Part shown: positions 26,080 through 35,184 of the stretch, piece after piece
How positions within the stretch are numbered: position 1 is the first letter of the stretch
Layout: each line of letters opens with the position of its first letter
From: Thermoplasmata archaeon
GTDB lineage: Archaea; Thermoplasmatota; Thermoplasmata; Thermoplasmatales; GCA-001856825
NCBI GenBank assembly: GCA_021792255.1
Contig: JAJYUZ010000001.1
Location: forward strand, 62,001-126,000
Length of the DNA stretch: 64,000 nt
Direction of reading: 5' to 3'
Made by a program: the position numbers and the translations under genes
Notes under the pieces: generated by a model
What the model saw: only the letters and a program-made list of their open reading frames with translations
Told to the model about the DNA's origin: nothing
The model's database searches: none

Positions 26080-26730
26080 TCACTTTCTGCCAAAAACTAT
26101 CGAGGCAGAAGGTGACACGAATCTTCTGATTTTGACTTCTTTAAAACCTGCCTTTCTCATCTCTTCCGCGACGACTTCTGGAGACTTGAAATTCTTGACT
26201 GTCATTGCGAGGTAATTATAGGAACCCGAGGATGAAACAAGTTTTGCAATCCTTGGCAGCAATTTGTAGAAGTAAAGCGAGAAAAATTCCGATAGACCTT
26301 TCCTCTTTTCTGGGAACGCATCCAAATTGGCCATAATGCCACCTTCTTTTAGAGTTCTAATCCCCTCTCGAAAGTAATCCTCCGTTGACGGGAGGTTTCT
26401 GAGCACGAAAGAAGAGACAATTGCGTCGAAAACATTCTCCTTTATGGGCATTTTGGTTGCCGAAGCAAGAAGTAACTTTCCTTTGTTCCTGTTCAGAGCA
26501 ATCATCTCTCTCGTTATATCGATACCGACAAAGTCTCCCGTTGGGCCAGCTAGACTCTCCAGCTTACCAGTTCCAGTTCCTACATCAAGGACTCTCCCCG
26601 ATTTAGGTATTATCTTCAGAAGAGACAATCGCCAGAATATGTCCATTCCTAGTGACATGTAGGTATTCATCTTATCATAAATAGAAGGTATTTCCTTGAA
26701 TACCGCTTTCACTTTTTCTACGTCTGGCAT
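26080..26730 (-). CDS. UbiE/COQ5-type class I methyltransferase
   Basis: The protein has 216 residues. The SAM-binding motif I VLDVGTGTGKL is at about residue 46, and motif II/III includes FDAIVSSFVLRNLPS and TLKEGGIMANLDAF. The N-terminal FKEIPSIYDKMNTYMSLGMDIFWR is the UbiE/MenG signature. Together with the UbiA-type prenyltransferase at 27470 it fits menaquinone-type quinone biosynthesis. Its 5' region is shared with the divergent UMP kinase gene. Confidence 0.88.
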   Translation of the reverse strand: MPDVEKVKAVFKEIPSIYDKMNTYMSLGMDIFWRLSLLKIIPKSGRVLDVGTGTGKLESLAGPTGDFVGIDITREMIALNRNKGKLLLASATKMPIKENVFDAIVSSFVLRNLPSTEDYFREGIRTLKEGGIMANLDAFPEKRKGLSEFFSLYFYKLLPRIAKLVSSSGSYNYLAMTVKNFKSPEVVAEEMRKAGFKEVKIRRFVSPSASIVFGRK

Positions 26731-26742
26731 CCACTCATGAAA

Positions 26743-26758
26743 GTATTTATTCTATTAT
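26743..26758. promoter_or_regulatory. Divergent TATA boxes for ubiE-like gene and pyrH
   Basis: In the 41-base gap, GTATTTATTC faces the pyrH GTG about 26 bases away. The adjacent stretch read on the minus strand (TATAATAG) sits about 26 bases from the methyltransferase ATG. Both transcripts would be leaderless and the two promoters abut. Confidence 0.5.
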
Positions 26759-26771
26759 ACCTTGTTGAGAA

Positions 26772-27428
26772 GTGAGCGGGCCAGTTATCAGTCTAGGCGG
26801 TTCCATATTTTCTAAAACTGATGAAAAGTACCTCTTGGAATTCATAGAAAGGATCAGAGAAGAAGAGGGGTATGCAATCGTTGTTGGCGGAGGACCAATT
26901 GCTAGAGACCAAATTTCAAAACTGAGAGCTATTGGCGCGAAGGAGTACTACTTGGACATGATGGGTATTCAGGCAACCAGACTCAACGCTACAATGGTCT
27001 CTTTGGCTCTCGGAAATCTGATGGATGTTCCAAAATCCATCGACGAGGCCGTCCGGCAAATGAAACTATATAAAAGGGTAATCATGGGTGGGACCGAGCC
27101 AGGGCACACAACAGATGCTGTTTCTCTTCTGCTAGCAGAAGCTCTCAGTCGGGAGACAGTGGTCAACGTAACGAACGTAGATTACCTGTACGACAAAGAT
27201 CCAAAGTTGAAAGATGCAAAGAAGATCGAAAAAATATCCTACTCCTCAGCTGTTGAAATGATAACTTCTGAAAAAAGAGGAGCAGGACAGAATTTTCCAC
27301 TGGACATACTTTCCCTAAACATAGCAAGAAGGAGCAACATTAAGATCAAGATTGTATCCTTCAGAGATTCATTAAATGTATTCAATGCCATAACTGGGAA
27401 GAAATTTAGAGGAACAACAGTCAGCTGA
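26772..27428 (+). CDS. pyrH: UMP kinase (archaeal PyrH)
   Basis: The protein has 218 residues with a GTG start. It belongs to the amino-acid kinase fold. VISLGGSIF is the N-terminal phosphate loop, VVGGGPIARD follows near residue 38, MGGTEPGHTTDAVS binds UMP, and VDYLYDKDPK is the ATP-binding end. It phosphorylates UMP to UDP and supplies the UTP used by CTP synthase (pyrG at 5293). Length and motifs fit the archaeal type of about 220 residues. Confidence 0.94.
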   Translation: MSGPVISLGGSIFSKTDEKYLLEFIERIREEEGYAIVVGGGPIARDQISKLRAIGAKEYYLDMMGIQATRLNATMVSLALGNLMDVPKSIDEAVRQMKLYKRVIMGGTEPGHTTDAVSLLLAEALSRETVVNVTNVDYLYDKDPKLKDAKKIEKISYSSAVEMITSEKRGAGQNFPLDILSLNIARRSNIKIKIVSFRDSLNVFNAITGKKFRGTTVS

Positions 27429-27469
27429 CGACCCACTCAGGAATTTCTTATCAGGTGCTTATTGCACTA

Positions 27470-28312
27470 TTAAAGCACTGAAAGAATTATCAAAACCGTG
27501 AAAAGAAAGTGTATTGCTACAGAATAGTTCGTTTGTCTTGAAATTTTTAGAGGGGACTTGGGAAGAAAGACAATATGAATCAGGGACGCAATGAATACGA
27601 TGGTTGCCGCCACCACGAGACCCCTGAAGATCGAAATCATAATGGCAGCGGTCAGGAGCATTATCGGATATACCGTTCTAAAGTATCTTACCCTTATTCC
27701 GTTCTCTCTATCTTCAGGAAGATGGTGAAGATATCTTATCGACGAAGCGAGCAGACCAAGACTGAGCGAGACCAGAATGGTCTCCAGAGTTATCTGTTGA
27801 TCTAGTGCTATTATTGTTCCTAGGACAGGAAAAGGACCGAACGAAAAAAAAGTCGCAAGCTCTCCTATTCCCCTAGCGCCCAACCTGATTGGCGGCACTA
27901 CGTACAACAATGAGAGAAAAACCGCAGTGAGCCCCAGATAAAGAAGGAGGAGACTCTTAGTCAAATACACCACAGTCAGTCCGACTGAGACTGCAAGGAT
28001 GATCATTGTCGCGAATGAATACCTGAGGACTACGGGCCTGACTTTCAGTTTTTCGATGAAGTAAGAGCCTAGGGGGAATAAGGTATCGTCGTTTCTCAAT
28101 GCTCTGCTGCTGGCGTGGTCATAATAGTCCATAGCCAGATTCATTCCGGCTTGCATGGATATCGTGACGACTAATAGAAGAGGTACAAGGTAGGAAATCT
28201 CGAAATGCACAAATCCCCATCCGATCAGGACTGGGCTAATGCTCGTAAAGTAGATTGGTGCCTTTAGCCCCTTAATAAAGTCCCACGCCTTCATTTCTCC
28301 CTGTGATTCCAT
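27470..28312 (-). CDS. UbiA-family prenyltransferase (MenA-like)
   Basis: The protein has 280 residues with eight or nine hydrophobic segments. The first Asp-rich motif is NLAMDYYDHASS (NxxxDxxD), which binds Mg-diphosphate. The second is replaced by HHLPEDRENGIRV, as in some MenA-type enzymes. It should be a membrane enzyme that transfers a polyprenyl chain to an aromatic acceptor. The UbiE-like methyltransferase about 0.7 kb away points to menaquinone synthesis. A heme or lipid prenyltransferase is the alternative. Confidence 0.83.
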   Translation of the reverse strand: MESQGEMKAWDFIKGLKAPIYFTSISPVLIGWGFVHFEISYLVPLLLVVTISMQAGMNLAMDYYDHASSRALRNDDTLFPLGSYFIEKLKVRPVVLRYSFATMIILAVSVGLTVVYLTKSLLLLYLGLTAVFLSLLYVVPPIRLGARGIGELATFFSFGPFPVLGTIIALDQQITLETILVSLSLGLLASSIRYLHHLPEDRENGIRVRYFRTVYPIMLLTAAIMISIFRGLVVAATIVFIASLIHIVFLPKSPLKISRQTNYSVAIHFLFTVLIILSVL

Positions 28313-28366
28313 AGTAACATAATTATATTATCCGAGTCGCACTCAAAAAAAGACATGCACCGTGAT

Positions 28367-30049
28367 TCATTTTCTCGATGAATGGAGATACCTGTAAATC
28401 ATGAATATCAGTTTCTTTTCCGGTGTCGTTGGAGTGCCCCACATTATCTGTTTCTTCAAGACCGTATACTTGTCTGCACAGTTCCTTATCAGTGCTTCAC
28501 CTTTAGACATCATTCCGTAGTCTCCGACTCTCGACAATCTGACTGCAAGTCTGCTAGTTTCCAGTACGTGGTGCGATTTTTCGTACTCCTCATTTTCGAT
28601 GTATCCCAACTGTTCCTTCTCCTTGAGCAGCATATCTATAGCGTCGTAGGTCGTTTCTACTATGGTCCGTCGATCCATCCAGTCGGTCTCGTAATTGAGG
28701 TAATCCTCCCACGTCCTTCCACGATCGAGTCCATTGTAGTGATCTAGAAGTGTTTTGAATCTGAGTCTGTAACCCGTTGAAGGATTTTCGAATGACTTCG
28801 AACCAGGATCGAGAAACGGAGATAGTGGAGAAGTGAAGATGAACAGTCTCTTATCGTTTCCACTCGATTCCATCAGATGCTTTGCATATTTTACATCGTC
28901 CAGTGAGCTATCTCTAGTCTGTCCACTCAGTCCCACCATAAAGTATACGTCTAGTTTCTTCCCCCCCAAGTCCAAGAAGTCAAAAACAAATTTCTCCAAT
29001 TCCTTATTACCGTAAGGTCTCCCATTTTGAAGTCTGATGTCGTAATTCGAAGAGTCAGGAGAAATTTCCATCGAAACGTCTGGAGAAGCTCCAAACAGTT
29101 TCTTCATGCGTTCTCTTGGGTGAGGAATGAACACTTCCATCAGCAATGGCACGTCCATTCCTTCCTTTTTTAGGTTGTTGAAGATATAATCTATTTCCTT
29201 TTCCGATCGCATCAACAGATCTCCAGCCACGAATACTGGGATTTTAAGCTCGTTATTTATCCTCATTATGTCTTCAACTATTCGCTTGGATGACCTATAA
29301 ATTGGCCCAGCTCTATGGTAGAAGTTTTTGAACGCGTAGTATGACCCACCACATATTCCACAACTGTAGGCGCAACCGTGGGTCGAAAGAACCATTGCAA
29401 CAGGTTCTTTCAGCCAGTCGCAGTAAGGTAAGTGTCCAGAGATGTCCATCGTTTTAATGGAACTCTTTATAATTTCTGAATAATCGAACTCCTGGTAGTC
29501 CATGTCTGGGGTAAAGGTGAATCCATTGTCTTTGGTCTTCCCATCTGTCTTGTATATAGCATTGGGGATTTCCTCCATGTCCTTACCAGCTAAGACCATC
29601 TCCATTGGCTGTTCTGTCGTGTCTCCTCTAATCACGATATCTACATCTTTCGTTTTTGACATAATTTCGGTGGCATAATATGTGGCTGAGAAACCTCCCA
29701 GCATTACCTTTATGTCTGGTCTCTCTTCCTTTATTATACGTGCCAGGCTAAGTGCGCCGTGGACGTGGGGAAGCCAGTGAAGGTCTATCCCAATGTATTC
29801 CGTATCTAGTTTCAAGAGTTCTTCGTTGAAATTGTATCTCTTTGAACTCAGCATCTTTAGCGCGATATTGTCAATCCTCACTTTGTACCCTCTTGAATTT
29901 AGGTAGGAGAGGATCGCAAGAAAACCGATAGGATACATTTCGAATACGCCGGTGCTGGGCACAAGCTCAGAAATCGGACCTGCTACGATATCCCTCTTCC
30001 TGAAATCGTATATAGAAGGGGGATGCATCAGGACAAGGTCATATCTCAC
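28367..30049 (-). CDS. B12-binding domain radical SAM protein
   Basis: The protein has 560 residues with a GTG start. The first 170 or so residues form a cobalamin-binding-type Rossmann domain (LMHPPSIYDFRKRD..., later DIVIRGDTTEQPMEM). The radical SAM cluster motif is THGCAYSCGICGGSY (CxxxCxxC) around residue 225, followed by a partial TIM barrel with VYFMVGLSGQTRD. I recall a Thermoplasma-type family of this architecture, the Ta0216 group. Related enzymes methylate or join unactivated carbons, including archaeal lipid modification, but no substrate can be assigned. It stands alone, transcribed in the same direction as the prenyltransferase gene. Confidence 0.88.
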   Translation of the reverse strand: MRYDLVLMHPPSIYDFRKRDIVAGPISELVPSTGVFEMYPIGFLAILSYLNSRGYKVRIDNIALKMLSSKRYNFNEELLKLDTEYIGIDLHWLPHVHGALSLARIIKEERPDIKVMLGGFSATYYATEIMSKTKDVDIVIRGDTTEQPMEMVLAGKDMEEIPNAIYKTDGKTKDNGFTFTPDMDYQEFDYSEIIKSSIKTMDISGHLPYCDWLKEPVAMVLSTHGCAYSCGICGGSYYAFKNFYHRAGPIYRSSKRIVEDIMRINNELKIPVFVAGDLLMRSEKEIDYIFNNLKKEGMDVPLLMEVFIPHPRERMKKLFGASPDVSMEISPDSSNYDIRLQNGRPYGNKELEKFVFDFLDLGGKKLDVYFMVGLSGQTRDSSLDDVKYAKHLMESSGNDKRLFIFTSPLSPFLDPGSKSFENPSTGYRLRFKTLLDHYNGLDRGRTWEDYLNYETDWMDRRTIVETTYDAIDMLLKEKEQLGYIENEEYEKSHHVLETSRLAVRLSRVGDYGMMSKGEALIRNCADKYTVLKKQIMWGTPTTPEKKLIFMIYRYLHSSRK

Positions 30050-30138
30050 TGGAAGGTAATTATAACCACAAATTTAATGGATTTGGGAATAAACGAAAAA
30101 AAATTAATCTTCAAATTCTATTAACTTCTGGTGAAAGA

Positions 30139-31257
30139 ATGAGAGTTCTTGTTCTCGGAGGTGGCATGGTTGGCGAGGGCATTGCCTACGCCCTTAGGTC
30201 CGATAATGATGTTACGATTGCCGACTATAGCTCAGATACACTCCAACGACTTAAGAAAAAATTGGGAGTTAATACAGTAAAAGTGGACGCATTCAAGGAA
30301 CCTTTGGCCCCCGTGATGAAGGATTTTGACGTAGTATCGGGAGCGCTGCCAGGAAGACTGGGAATGAAGGTGATCAAGGAGGCTTGCAACGCGGGCGTCA
30401 ACCTTGTAGATAACAGCTTCATGGAAGAGGATTTTTACAGCCTGGAGAAGGAAGCTAAAGACTCCGGAATTACGATAGTTCCTGACGCAGGAATAGCTCC
30501 AGGCCTTTCTAACGCGATAGTAGGTAGAATCGCCTCGGATTACGAGTATCTGGAAAATGTAGAGATAAAAGTGGGAGGCCTTCCAGAAAAGAACATACCT
30601 CCAATCGGATACAAGGTAGTCTTTTCGCCGATGGATACCTTGGATGAGTTTACCAGAAAGGTTCAAATCATACAAAATGGAAAGTTGACTGAGACTGAAC
30701 CCGGCGAAGGTCTGGAATATTTCTTTGTTAATGGTCTCGGCTCGCTTGAGGCATTCTACACTAACGGACTGAGGTCTCTTCTGCGTAACATCAAGGCGAA
30801 GAACATGGTAGAAAAGACCGTCAGGTACAGGGGGCATATCGAAAAGATGAACTTTTTGAAAGATCTTGGTCTTCTTGGAGAATCAAAAGTGGATTTGAAT
30901 GGTAACGAAATAGTACCGAAGGAACTTCTAGCCGCCCTGTTTCTGAAAAATCTCAGCTTTCCGGAGATCGGAGATGTGCTCTACATGGAAATTAGGGTGA
31001 CACCCGCCAGGGGAAAAGAAGATATCGTATATACGGTATTTGATAAAGAGGATCCAAAGACTGGATACACTGCCATGACGAGAACGACGGGCTTTACCAA
31101 TGCTTCTGTCGCAAGTCTGATGCTAAAGGGAATGATCAAAGAGAAAGGGATTATTCCGCTTGAGGTGGTTGGAAGAGACCCAAAGAACTTCAACGAAATC
31201 ATAGGATTCCTCGAAAAGATGGGAGTATTCGTCTCTGGCCCAGAAAAATCTAGATGA
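30139..31257 (+). CDS. Saccharopine dehydrogenase-like NAD(P) oxidoreductase (lysine 6-dehydrogenase-like)
   Basis: The protein has 372 residues. The N-terminus VLVLGGGMVGEGIAYAL is a Rossmann fold. DVVSGALPGRLGMKVIKEA and VDNSFMEEDF, followed by PDAGIAPGLSNAIVGRI, match the saccharopine dehydrogenase/lysine 6-dehydrogenase family. A GGTGAAAGA precedes the ATG. The gene overlaps the Dph6-like gene by 4 bases (ATGA). The substrate is uncertain because the family includes saccharopine reductases, lysine 6-dehydrogenases and spermidine-pathway enzymes. Confidence 0.85.
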   Translation: MRVLVLGGGMVGEGIAYALRSDNDVTIADYSSDTLQRLKKKLGVNTVKVDAFKEPLAPVMKDFDVVSGALPGRLGMKVIKEACNAGVNLVDNSFMEEDFYSLEKEAKDSGITIVPDAGIAPGLSNAIVGRIASDYEYLENVEIKVGGLPEKNIPPIGYKVVFSPMDTLDEFTRKVQIIQNGKLTETEPGEGLEYFFVNGLGSLEAFYTNGLRSLLRNIKAKNMVEKTVRYRGHIEKMNFLKDLGLLGESKVDLNGNEIVPKELLAALFLKNLSFPEIGDVLYMEIRVTPARGKEDIVYTVFDKEDPKTGYTAMTRTTGFTNASVASLMLKGMIKEKGIIPLEVVGRDPKNFNEIIGFLEKMGVFVSGPEKSR

Positions 31258-31898
31258 AGGCAATTTCTCTTCTATCTGGAGGGAAGGATTCATTTCTGAG
31301 CCTAATCATTGCCCTCTCCGTGGGCATGGATGTTGAAAGAACTATAACCGTTAAGGCTGAGCAAGACTCGTACATGTTTCACTATCCTAACGCAGAACTT
31401 GGGAGTAAATTGTCTGAGGCACTGGGTATAAGCAATTCCCTTATTATGGAATCAGAATTTAACAGAATGATTTCTAGGTATCCCGGATACTTCTTAATAG
31501 CTGGAGCGGTTGAGTCGGAATATCAGAAGACCAATTTGGAAGAGATATGTGAAAACTTTGGGTTGAAGACTTTCTTTCCTCTGTGGAGAAAGAATCAGGA
31601 ATCAATAATAGTGGATTTTATTTCCACGGGCTCGGAAGGAATTTTCGTTTCCGTCGCAGCCGAAGGGCTCGGTTTAAATCTCTTAGGCAAGCCAATCAAT
31701 GAAGATTCCCTCGAGATACTAAAGAAGATGAACAAAAAATACGGAATTTCAATTGTTGGCGAGGGAGGGGAGTATGAGACACTGATAACGTGCTCTCCTT
31801 TCTCTGCAACGTGCATAAAAATTGTTCATTCAGTTATTATTGACCGAGGGATTCAGAAGAACCTAATAATAAAGAATTACGAGACAGTTAATCCCTGA
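31254..31898 (+). CDS. dph6: Diphthine-ammonia ligase-like protein (Dph6 family)
   Basis: The protein has 214 residues. The N-terminal PP-loop is SLLSGGKDSFLSL, and the family motif GEGGEYETLITCSPF occurs near residue 165. Dph6 amidates diphthine on elongation factor 2, the last step of diphthamide synthesis. It is translationally coupled to the upstream dehydrogenase. Its last 11 bases overlap the convergent ZPR1-type gene. Confidence 0.88.
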   Translation: MKAISLLSGGKDSFLSLIIALSVGMDVERTITVKAEQDSYMFHYPNAELGSKLSEALGISNSLIMESEFNRMISRYPGYFLIAGAVESEYQKTNLEEICENFGLKTFFPLWRKNQESIIVDFISTGSEGIFVSVAAEGLGLNLLGKPINEDSLEILKKMNKKYGISIVGEGGEYETLITCSPFSATCIKIVHSVIIDRGIQKNLIIKNYETVNP

Positions 31899-32355
31899 TA
31901 AAGTGGGACACTCCAGAGGGATCACTCATCGAGATGGTGAAGCGCAATTTACCCTCTACGGCATCTTTAATCTTTCTTTCTATTTCTTCCACTTTTTTAC
32001 GGTCTTCAAATAAGGGCAAGAGTTTTAGAAATCTGTTGAGAAGCCCCTCGACGTTGGTGATGAATGACTCAGCTAATGGACCGGGATAGAGCTCGAGTCC
32101 AAGCTCCGGAATCAGCATTGTCGCTCCGCTTCCCCTTACCAATTTGATGTCAAGATCCTTCTTTTCTCTTATCTCCACGCTGTCTTCTTTCTGGAAATTG
32201 CCCTGGAAAGCGAAATCGTTGATCCTGTATCCACACTTCTTGCACCTCATGTAGTAGTGAATAACGTTTCCAAAGTGCGGAATGTCCAACTCGTCCATGC
32301 CTTTCTCCATCGACTTCTCCGAACAAGCAGGACAGGCTATATCTGTTTCGTCCAT
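31888..32355 (-). CDS. ZPR1 zinc-finger domain protein
   Basis: The protein has 155 residues with a single ZPR1 unit: CPACSEKSMEKGMDELDIPHFG, then MRCKKCGYRINDF, then the beta-rich C-terminal domain (GSGATMLIPELGLELYPGPL). Eukaryotic ZPR1 has two such units and binds elongation factor 1A. Archaeal versions have one and are poorly studied. The start lies inside the end of the IPP isomerase gene (19-base overlap), so it is probably translated from the same mRNA. Confidence 0.9.
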   Translation of the reverse strand: MDETDIACPACSEKSMEKGMDELDIPHFGNVIHYYMRCKKCGYRINDFAFQGNFQKEDSVEIREKKDLDIKLVRGSGATMLIPELGLELYPGPLAESFITNVEGLLNRFLKLLPLFEDRKKVEEIERKIKDAVEGKLRFTISMSDPSGVSHFIRD

Positions 32356-33386
32356 TCTAGCAGTCTACCTCTGTAAATTTTTCGGACCTTCTTTATGTCA
32401 TTGAGATTAGAACATCCAGTCAAAAACATTGCCGCTTTGAGTTCATTTTCAAGTTGCGATATCAAGATAGAGACTGCCTTATCGGATTGGATTGCCGCCT
32501 TCAGGAACGTGGATGCGAGTCCTCCAAGCGAGGCTCCCATGGCCAGGCCTCTGAACACATCCAGCCCGGTCCTGATGCCACCCGATGCTATCATTGGAAG
32601 TTCCACATCATCGCATATCAGACATATCGGAGAAGGGATTCCCCAGTTCCAGAAGGTCTTGCCAATTCTTTCCTTTGGTTCGTCTTCCTTGCTCCTGCTT
32701 CTTAAGGACTCCACAGCCGCAAATGAAGTACCGGACCTTCCACCAACATCTATTGCAGAGACTCCAAGCTGTTTAAATTCAAGAGAGTCCTGTGTGGAGA
32801 ATCCAGCTCCAGTCTCTTTTGCAATTATCTTGTATTTTTTTGAAAGATCTCCTACTCTTTTCTTTATTCCCTTGGAATTCCTATCTCCCTCTGGTTGCGA
32901 TAACTCTTGAACGAAATTGAAATGGACTGCTAGCGCGTCTGCTTTGATCAGGCTGACCGCGTACTCTATTTCCAGGTCACTCAGAGCGTTCTTGTCCTGT
33001 TTAATTAGCTGAGGTGCTCCAATATTAGCGATCCTGAACGGTACGTCATATTCGGCAACGACCGAGTAAGAGTCTCCCATTTCCCTATTCTGAATCGCAG
33101 CTCTTTCGGACCCGACTCCCATTGCAATTCCTGCTTCTGCTGCCCCCCTTGCAAGATTCTCGTTTATCTTCTTTGTATCCGGGTGTCCTCCTGTCATGGA
33201 AGATATGAGAATAGGCAGCTTGAGCTTCTTTCCCAGAAACTTTGTCGAAGTATTTATCTCATCAAAATTTACCTCTGGCATAGATTTTTGGATAATGTCG
33301 ATGTCATCCCAGTAATTGTAATCGTGGGAGACGTCCTGCGTGGATATGATATCTATGTGTTCCAGTTTTCGCCTCTCGACGGTCAT
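32337..33386 (-). CDS. fni: Isopentenyl-diphosphate delta-isomerase, type 2 (FMN-dependent)
   Basis: The protein has 349 residues. Diagnostic motifs are SSMTGGHPDTKKIN, the substrate/Mg motif HFNFVQELSQPEGDRN, and the FMN-binding GGRSGTSFAAVE and ASGGIRTGLDVFRGLAMGA. It interconverts IPP and DMAPP for archaeal isoprenoid lipids. Its ATG overlaps the stop codon of the upstream isopentenyl phosphate kinase (ATGA), so consecutive pathway steps are co-transcribed. Confidence 0.96.
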   Translation of the reverse strand: MTVERRKLEHIDIISTQDVSHDYNYWDDIDIIQKSMPEVNFDEINTSTKFLGKKLKLPILISSMTGGHPDTKKINENLARGAAEAGIAMGVGSERAAIQNREMGDSYSVVAEYDVPFRIANIGAPQLIKQDKNALSDLEIEYAVSLIKADALAVHFNFVQELSQPEGDRNSKGIKKRVGDLSKKYKIIAKETGAGFSTQDSLEFKQLGVSAIDVGGRSGTSFAAVESLRSRSKEDEPKERIGKTFWNWGIPSPICLICDDVELPMIASGGIRTGLDVFRGLAMGASLGGLASTFLKAAIQSDKAVSILISQLENELKAAMFLTGCSNLNDIKKVRKIYRGRLLEWTKQI

Positions 33387-34123
33387 GTGATCACCGTGGA
33401 AATAGTTTCCATCCCTCGGAAGTAACGTCCCAATCTCTCAGGCTTTTTTCCATTCAGGACAACCACTCTTCTACTATAGGCTACCATTTTCTTAATCCTT
33501 TCCATCTTTCCTGCCATTGATCCAGTTGCGTCCGTGTCGGTGTCCACAACCGATATCATCTTCGACTTTATTGAAGGGATTAATTTGGCGTTCTTGTTCT
33601 TCTTTGGGTCTCTATCATAGAGTCCATCAACGTCCGTTAGGAACACAACTGACTCTGGCCTGAACTTCCTAGAAAGATCGAGCGCGATTTCATCCCCGGA
33701 GATTATTCTATATTTCCCGTTGAAAAGAATTATGTCTCCGTAAAGTACAGGAACGAATCCCTTCCTAAGCAATGACTGAACTGGTTTGAAATCAGGTTTA
33801 TTTGAATTGTAAATTACGTGGGGAGGGACAGATATTGCCTTTACTCCCTTCGCATTGAGTTCGTCCACGATTTCTGAGTCGAGGGTGAGCACGTCTGAAA
33901 TCACTCTTGCTATCTCCGCTTCTCTTCCTTTAATCGGTCCAGGTTTATCCAGCCCGAATTTGAGTGCAAGAATATGACCGAACGAACCTGCTCCGTGGAT
34001 CAATATCTTTTTCTCTTTATTAGAAGATATTACCTCGCACAAATTTCTCAGAAGAGCCTGGTTTACTTTTCTATAGTTGGCTTTGTCAGTTATGACACTT
34101 CCTCCGAGCTTTATCACATTCAC
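33383..34123 (-). CDS. ipk: Isopentenyl phosphate kinase
   Basis: The amino-acid kinase fold begins NVIKLGGSVITDK, and the catalytic His motif is HGAGSFGHILALKFGL. DVDGLYDRDPKK, MAGKMERIKK and NGKKPERLG follow, all typical of archaeal IPK. The track starts at 34156. I prefer the GTG at 34123 (246 residues), which matches family N-termini. The GGAGG upstream is 12 bases away from it, so a TTG at 34132 is also possible. It phosphorylates isopentenyl phosphate to IPP, the last step of the modified archaeal mevalonate routes, and is followed by IDI2. Confidence 0.93.
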   Translation of the reverse strand: MNVIKLGGSVITDKANYRKVNQALLRNLCEVISSNKEKKILIHGAGSFGHILALKFGLDKPGPIKGREAEIARVISDVLTLDSEIVDELNAKGVKAISVPPHVIYNSNKPDFKPVQSLLRKGFVPVLYGDIILFNGKYRIISGDEIALDLSRKFRPESVVFLTDVDGLYDRDPKKNKNAKLIPSIKSKMISVVDTDTDATGSMAGKMERIKKMVAYSRRVVVLNGKKPERLGRYFRGMETISTVIT

Positions 34124-34191
34124 TCTTTGCAATTTCCTCCAAATAATTAAAATCATGGAAGATTGTATATTAGTGAAACAATTGTACCGTT

Positions 34192-35184
34192 ATGCCTTTG
34201 GACGTTTCAATGTTCAGGTACGTCGAATCGATTCCTGACGGAACCATTGACCTCGCTTCGAGTGCAATGAGAGGTATGAACCCTGATGGTCTCGGTGGGA
34301 CAGAAATAGAAGAACAGATTGCCAAATTGTACGGCGTCGAAAAAGAGCAGGTAATCGTCACTCCTTCGAACACATTTGCATCTTTCTTCACTCTATATCA
34401 TCTGAGAAAGAAAATTTCGTCCTTGGTCACTATAACTCCAGAGTACCCCGCTTATTATTATCAAGCGAGGGAGATCGGAATAACGGCATCTCTTGATAAC
34501 AGGGTTTCTTCAGAGGGTGTGGACTTATCTCCGTGGGATGTCGACGAAAAAACGGGATATTTTATTAGTAACCCGAACAATCCTACAGGCCTTTCGTGGA
34601 GTGAAGAGAGCATTAAATCGATCGCAAGAGAAACGGAAGGAAATGAATCCTACCTTGTGATTGATGATACGTTTTCCTTTTTCAATGGAACATTTCCACG
34701 GCGACTTGAGACAGGGAATACTATAATTCTAGGCTCGGTCTCTAAATTTTTTGGAGATTCAGGCATAAAGATGGGGTGGATAGTAAGTGGGAAACAGATA
34801 ATACAAGAAATGAGGGAGCGCATCGGAATCATCGTCCCTGTCATTTCTAATAACGTAAAGAGAAGGGGAAGCTATCTACTAAGCAACATAAATGTGTTCA
34901 AGGATTATAACAAGAAAAAGTTGGATGAAAATTCTAAGATTCTTTTCGAGAATTTTGATGAATATATTTTGGGTTACAGAGGAAGCGTCATAAATGCCAT
35001 CTCCGTGGGAGGGGACTCGACAAAATTTTCACTCTCTCTCATGACAGAAGGAGTGGCAACAGTTCCTGGTTATTACTTTGGTACTGACTCTCTAGTGAGG
35101 ATCGGCATCGGAACCGAAGATTCTGAGAGGACAGAAAAGGGAGTCAAAATTATTGCGAGGAGACTGTCGGACTGGTCGAGGTGA
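34192..35184 (+). CDS. PLP-dependent aminotransferase, class I/II
   Basis: The protein has 330 residues. The fold is shown by ISNPNNPTGLSW and VIDDTFSFF near the cofactor, and the Schiff-base lysine motif LGSVSKFFGDSGIKMGW around residue 184. It is smaller than typical aspartate aminotransferases because the N-terminal arm is short. The last four bases overlap the GTG of the HerA gene. The substrate is unknown; histidinol-phosphate or aromatic aminotransferases are possible relatives. Confidence 0.85.
   Translation: MPLDVSMFRYVESIPDGTIDLASSAMRGMNPDGLGGTEIEEQIAKLYGVEKEQVIVTPSNTFASFFTLYHLRKKISSLVTITPEYPAYYYQAREIGITASLDNRVSSEGVDLSPWDVDEKTGYFISNPNNPTGLSWSEESIKSIARETEGNESYLVIDDTFSFFNGTFPRRLETGNTIILGSVSKFFGDSGIKMGWIVSGKQIIQEMRERIGIIVPVISNNVKRRGSYLLSNINVFKDYNKKKLDENSKILFENFDEYILGYRGSVINAISVGGDSTKFSLSLMTEGVATVPGYYFGTDSLVRIGIGTEDSERTEKGVKIIARRLSDWSR

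Noticed and set aside
27293-27306. TTCCACTGG inside pyrH as a third origin box
   Set aside because: It has the dyad-like core on the opposite strand, but no G-rich tract follows and it lies in the middle of a conserved coding region far from cdc6.
30232-30837. 201-residue ORF on the minus strand
   Set aside because: It lies entirely inside the saccharopine-dehydrogenase-like gene, has no recognisable motif and an odd composition, so it is a shadow frame.
32395-32910. 171-residue ORF on the plus strand
   Set aside because: It is antisense to the well-supported IDI2 gene and Ser/Pro-rich, as expected of a shadow frame.
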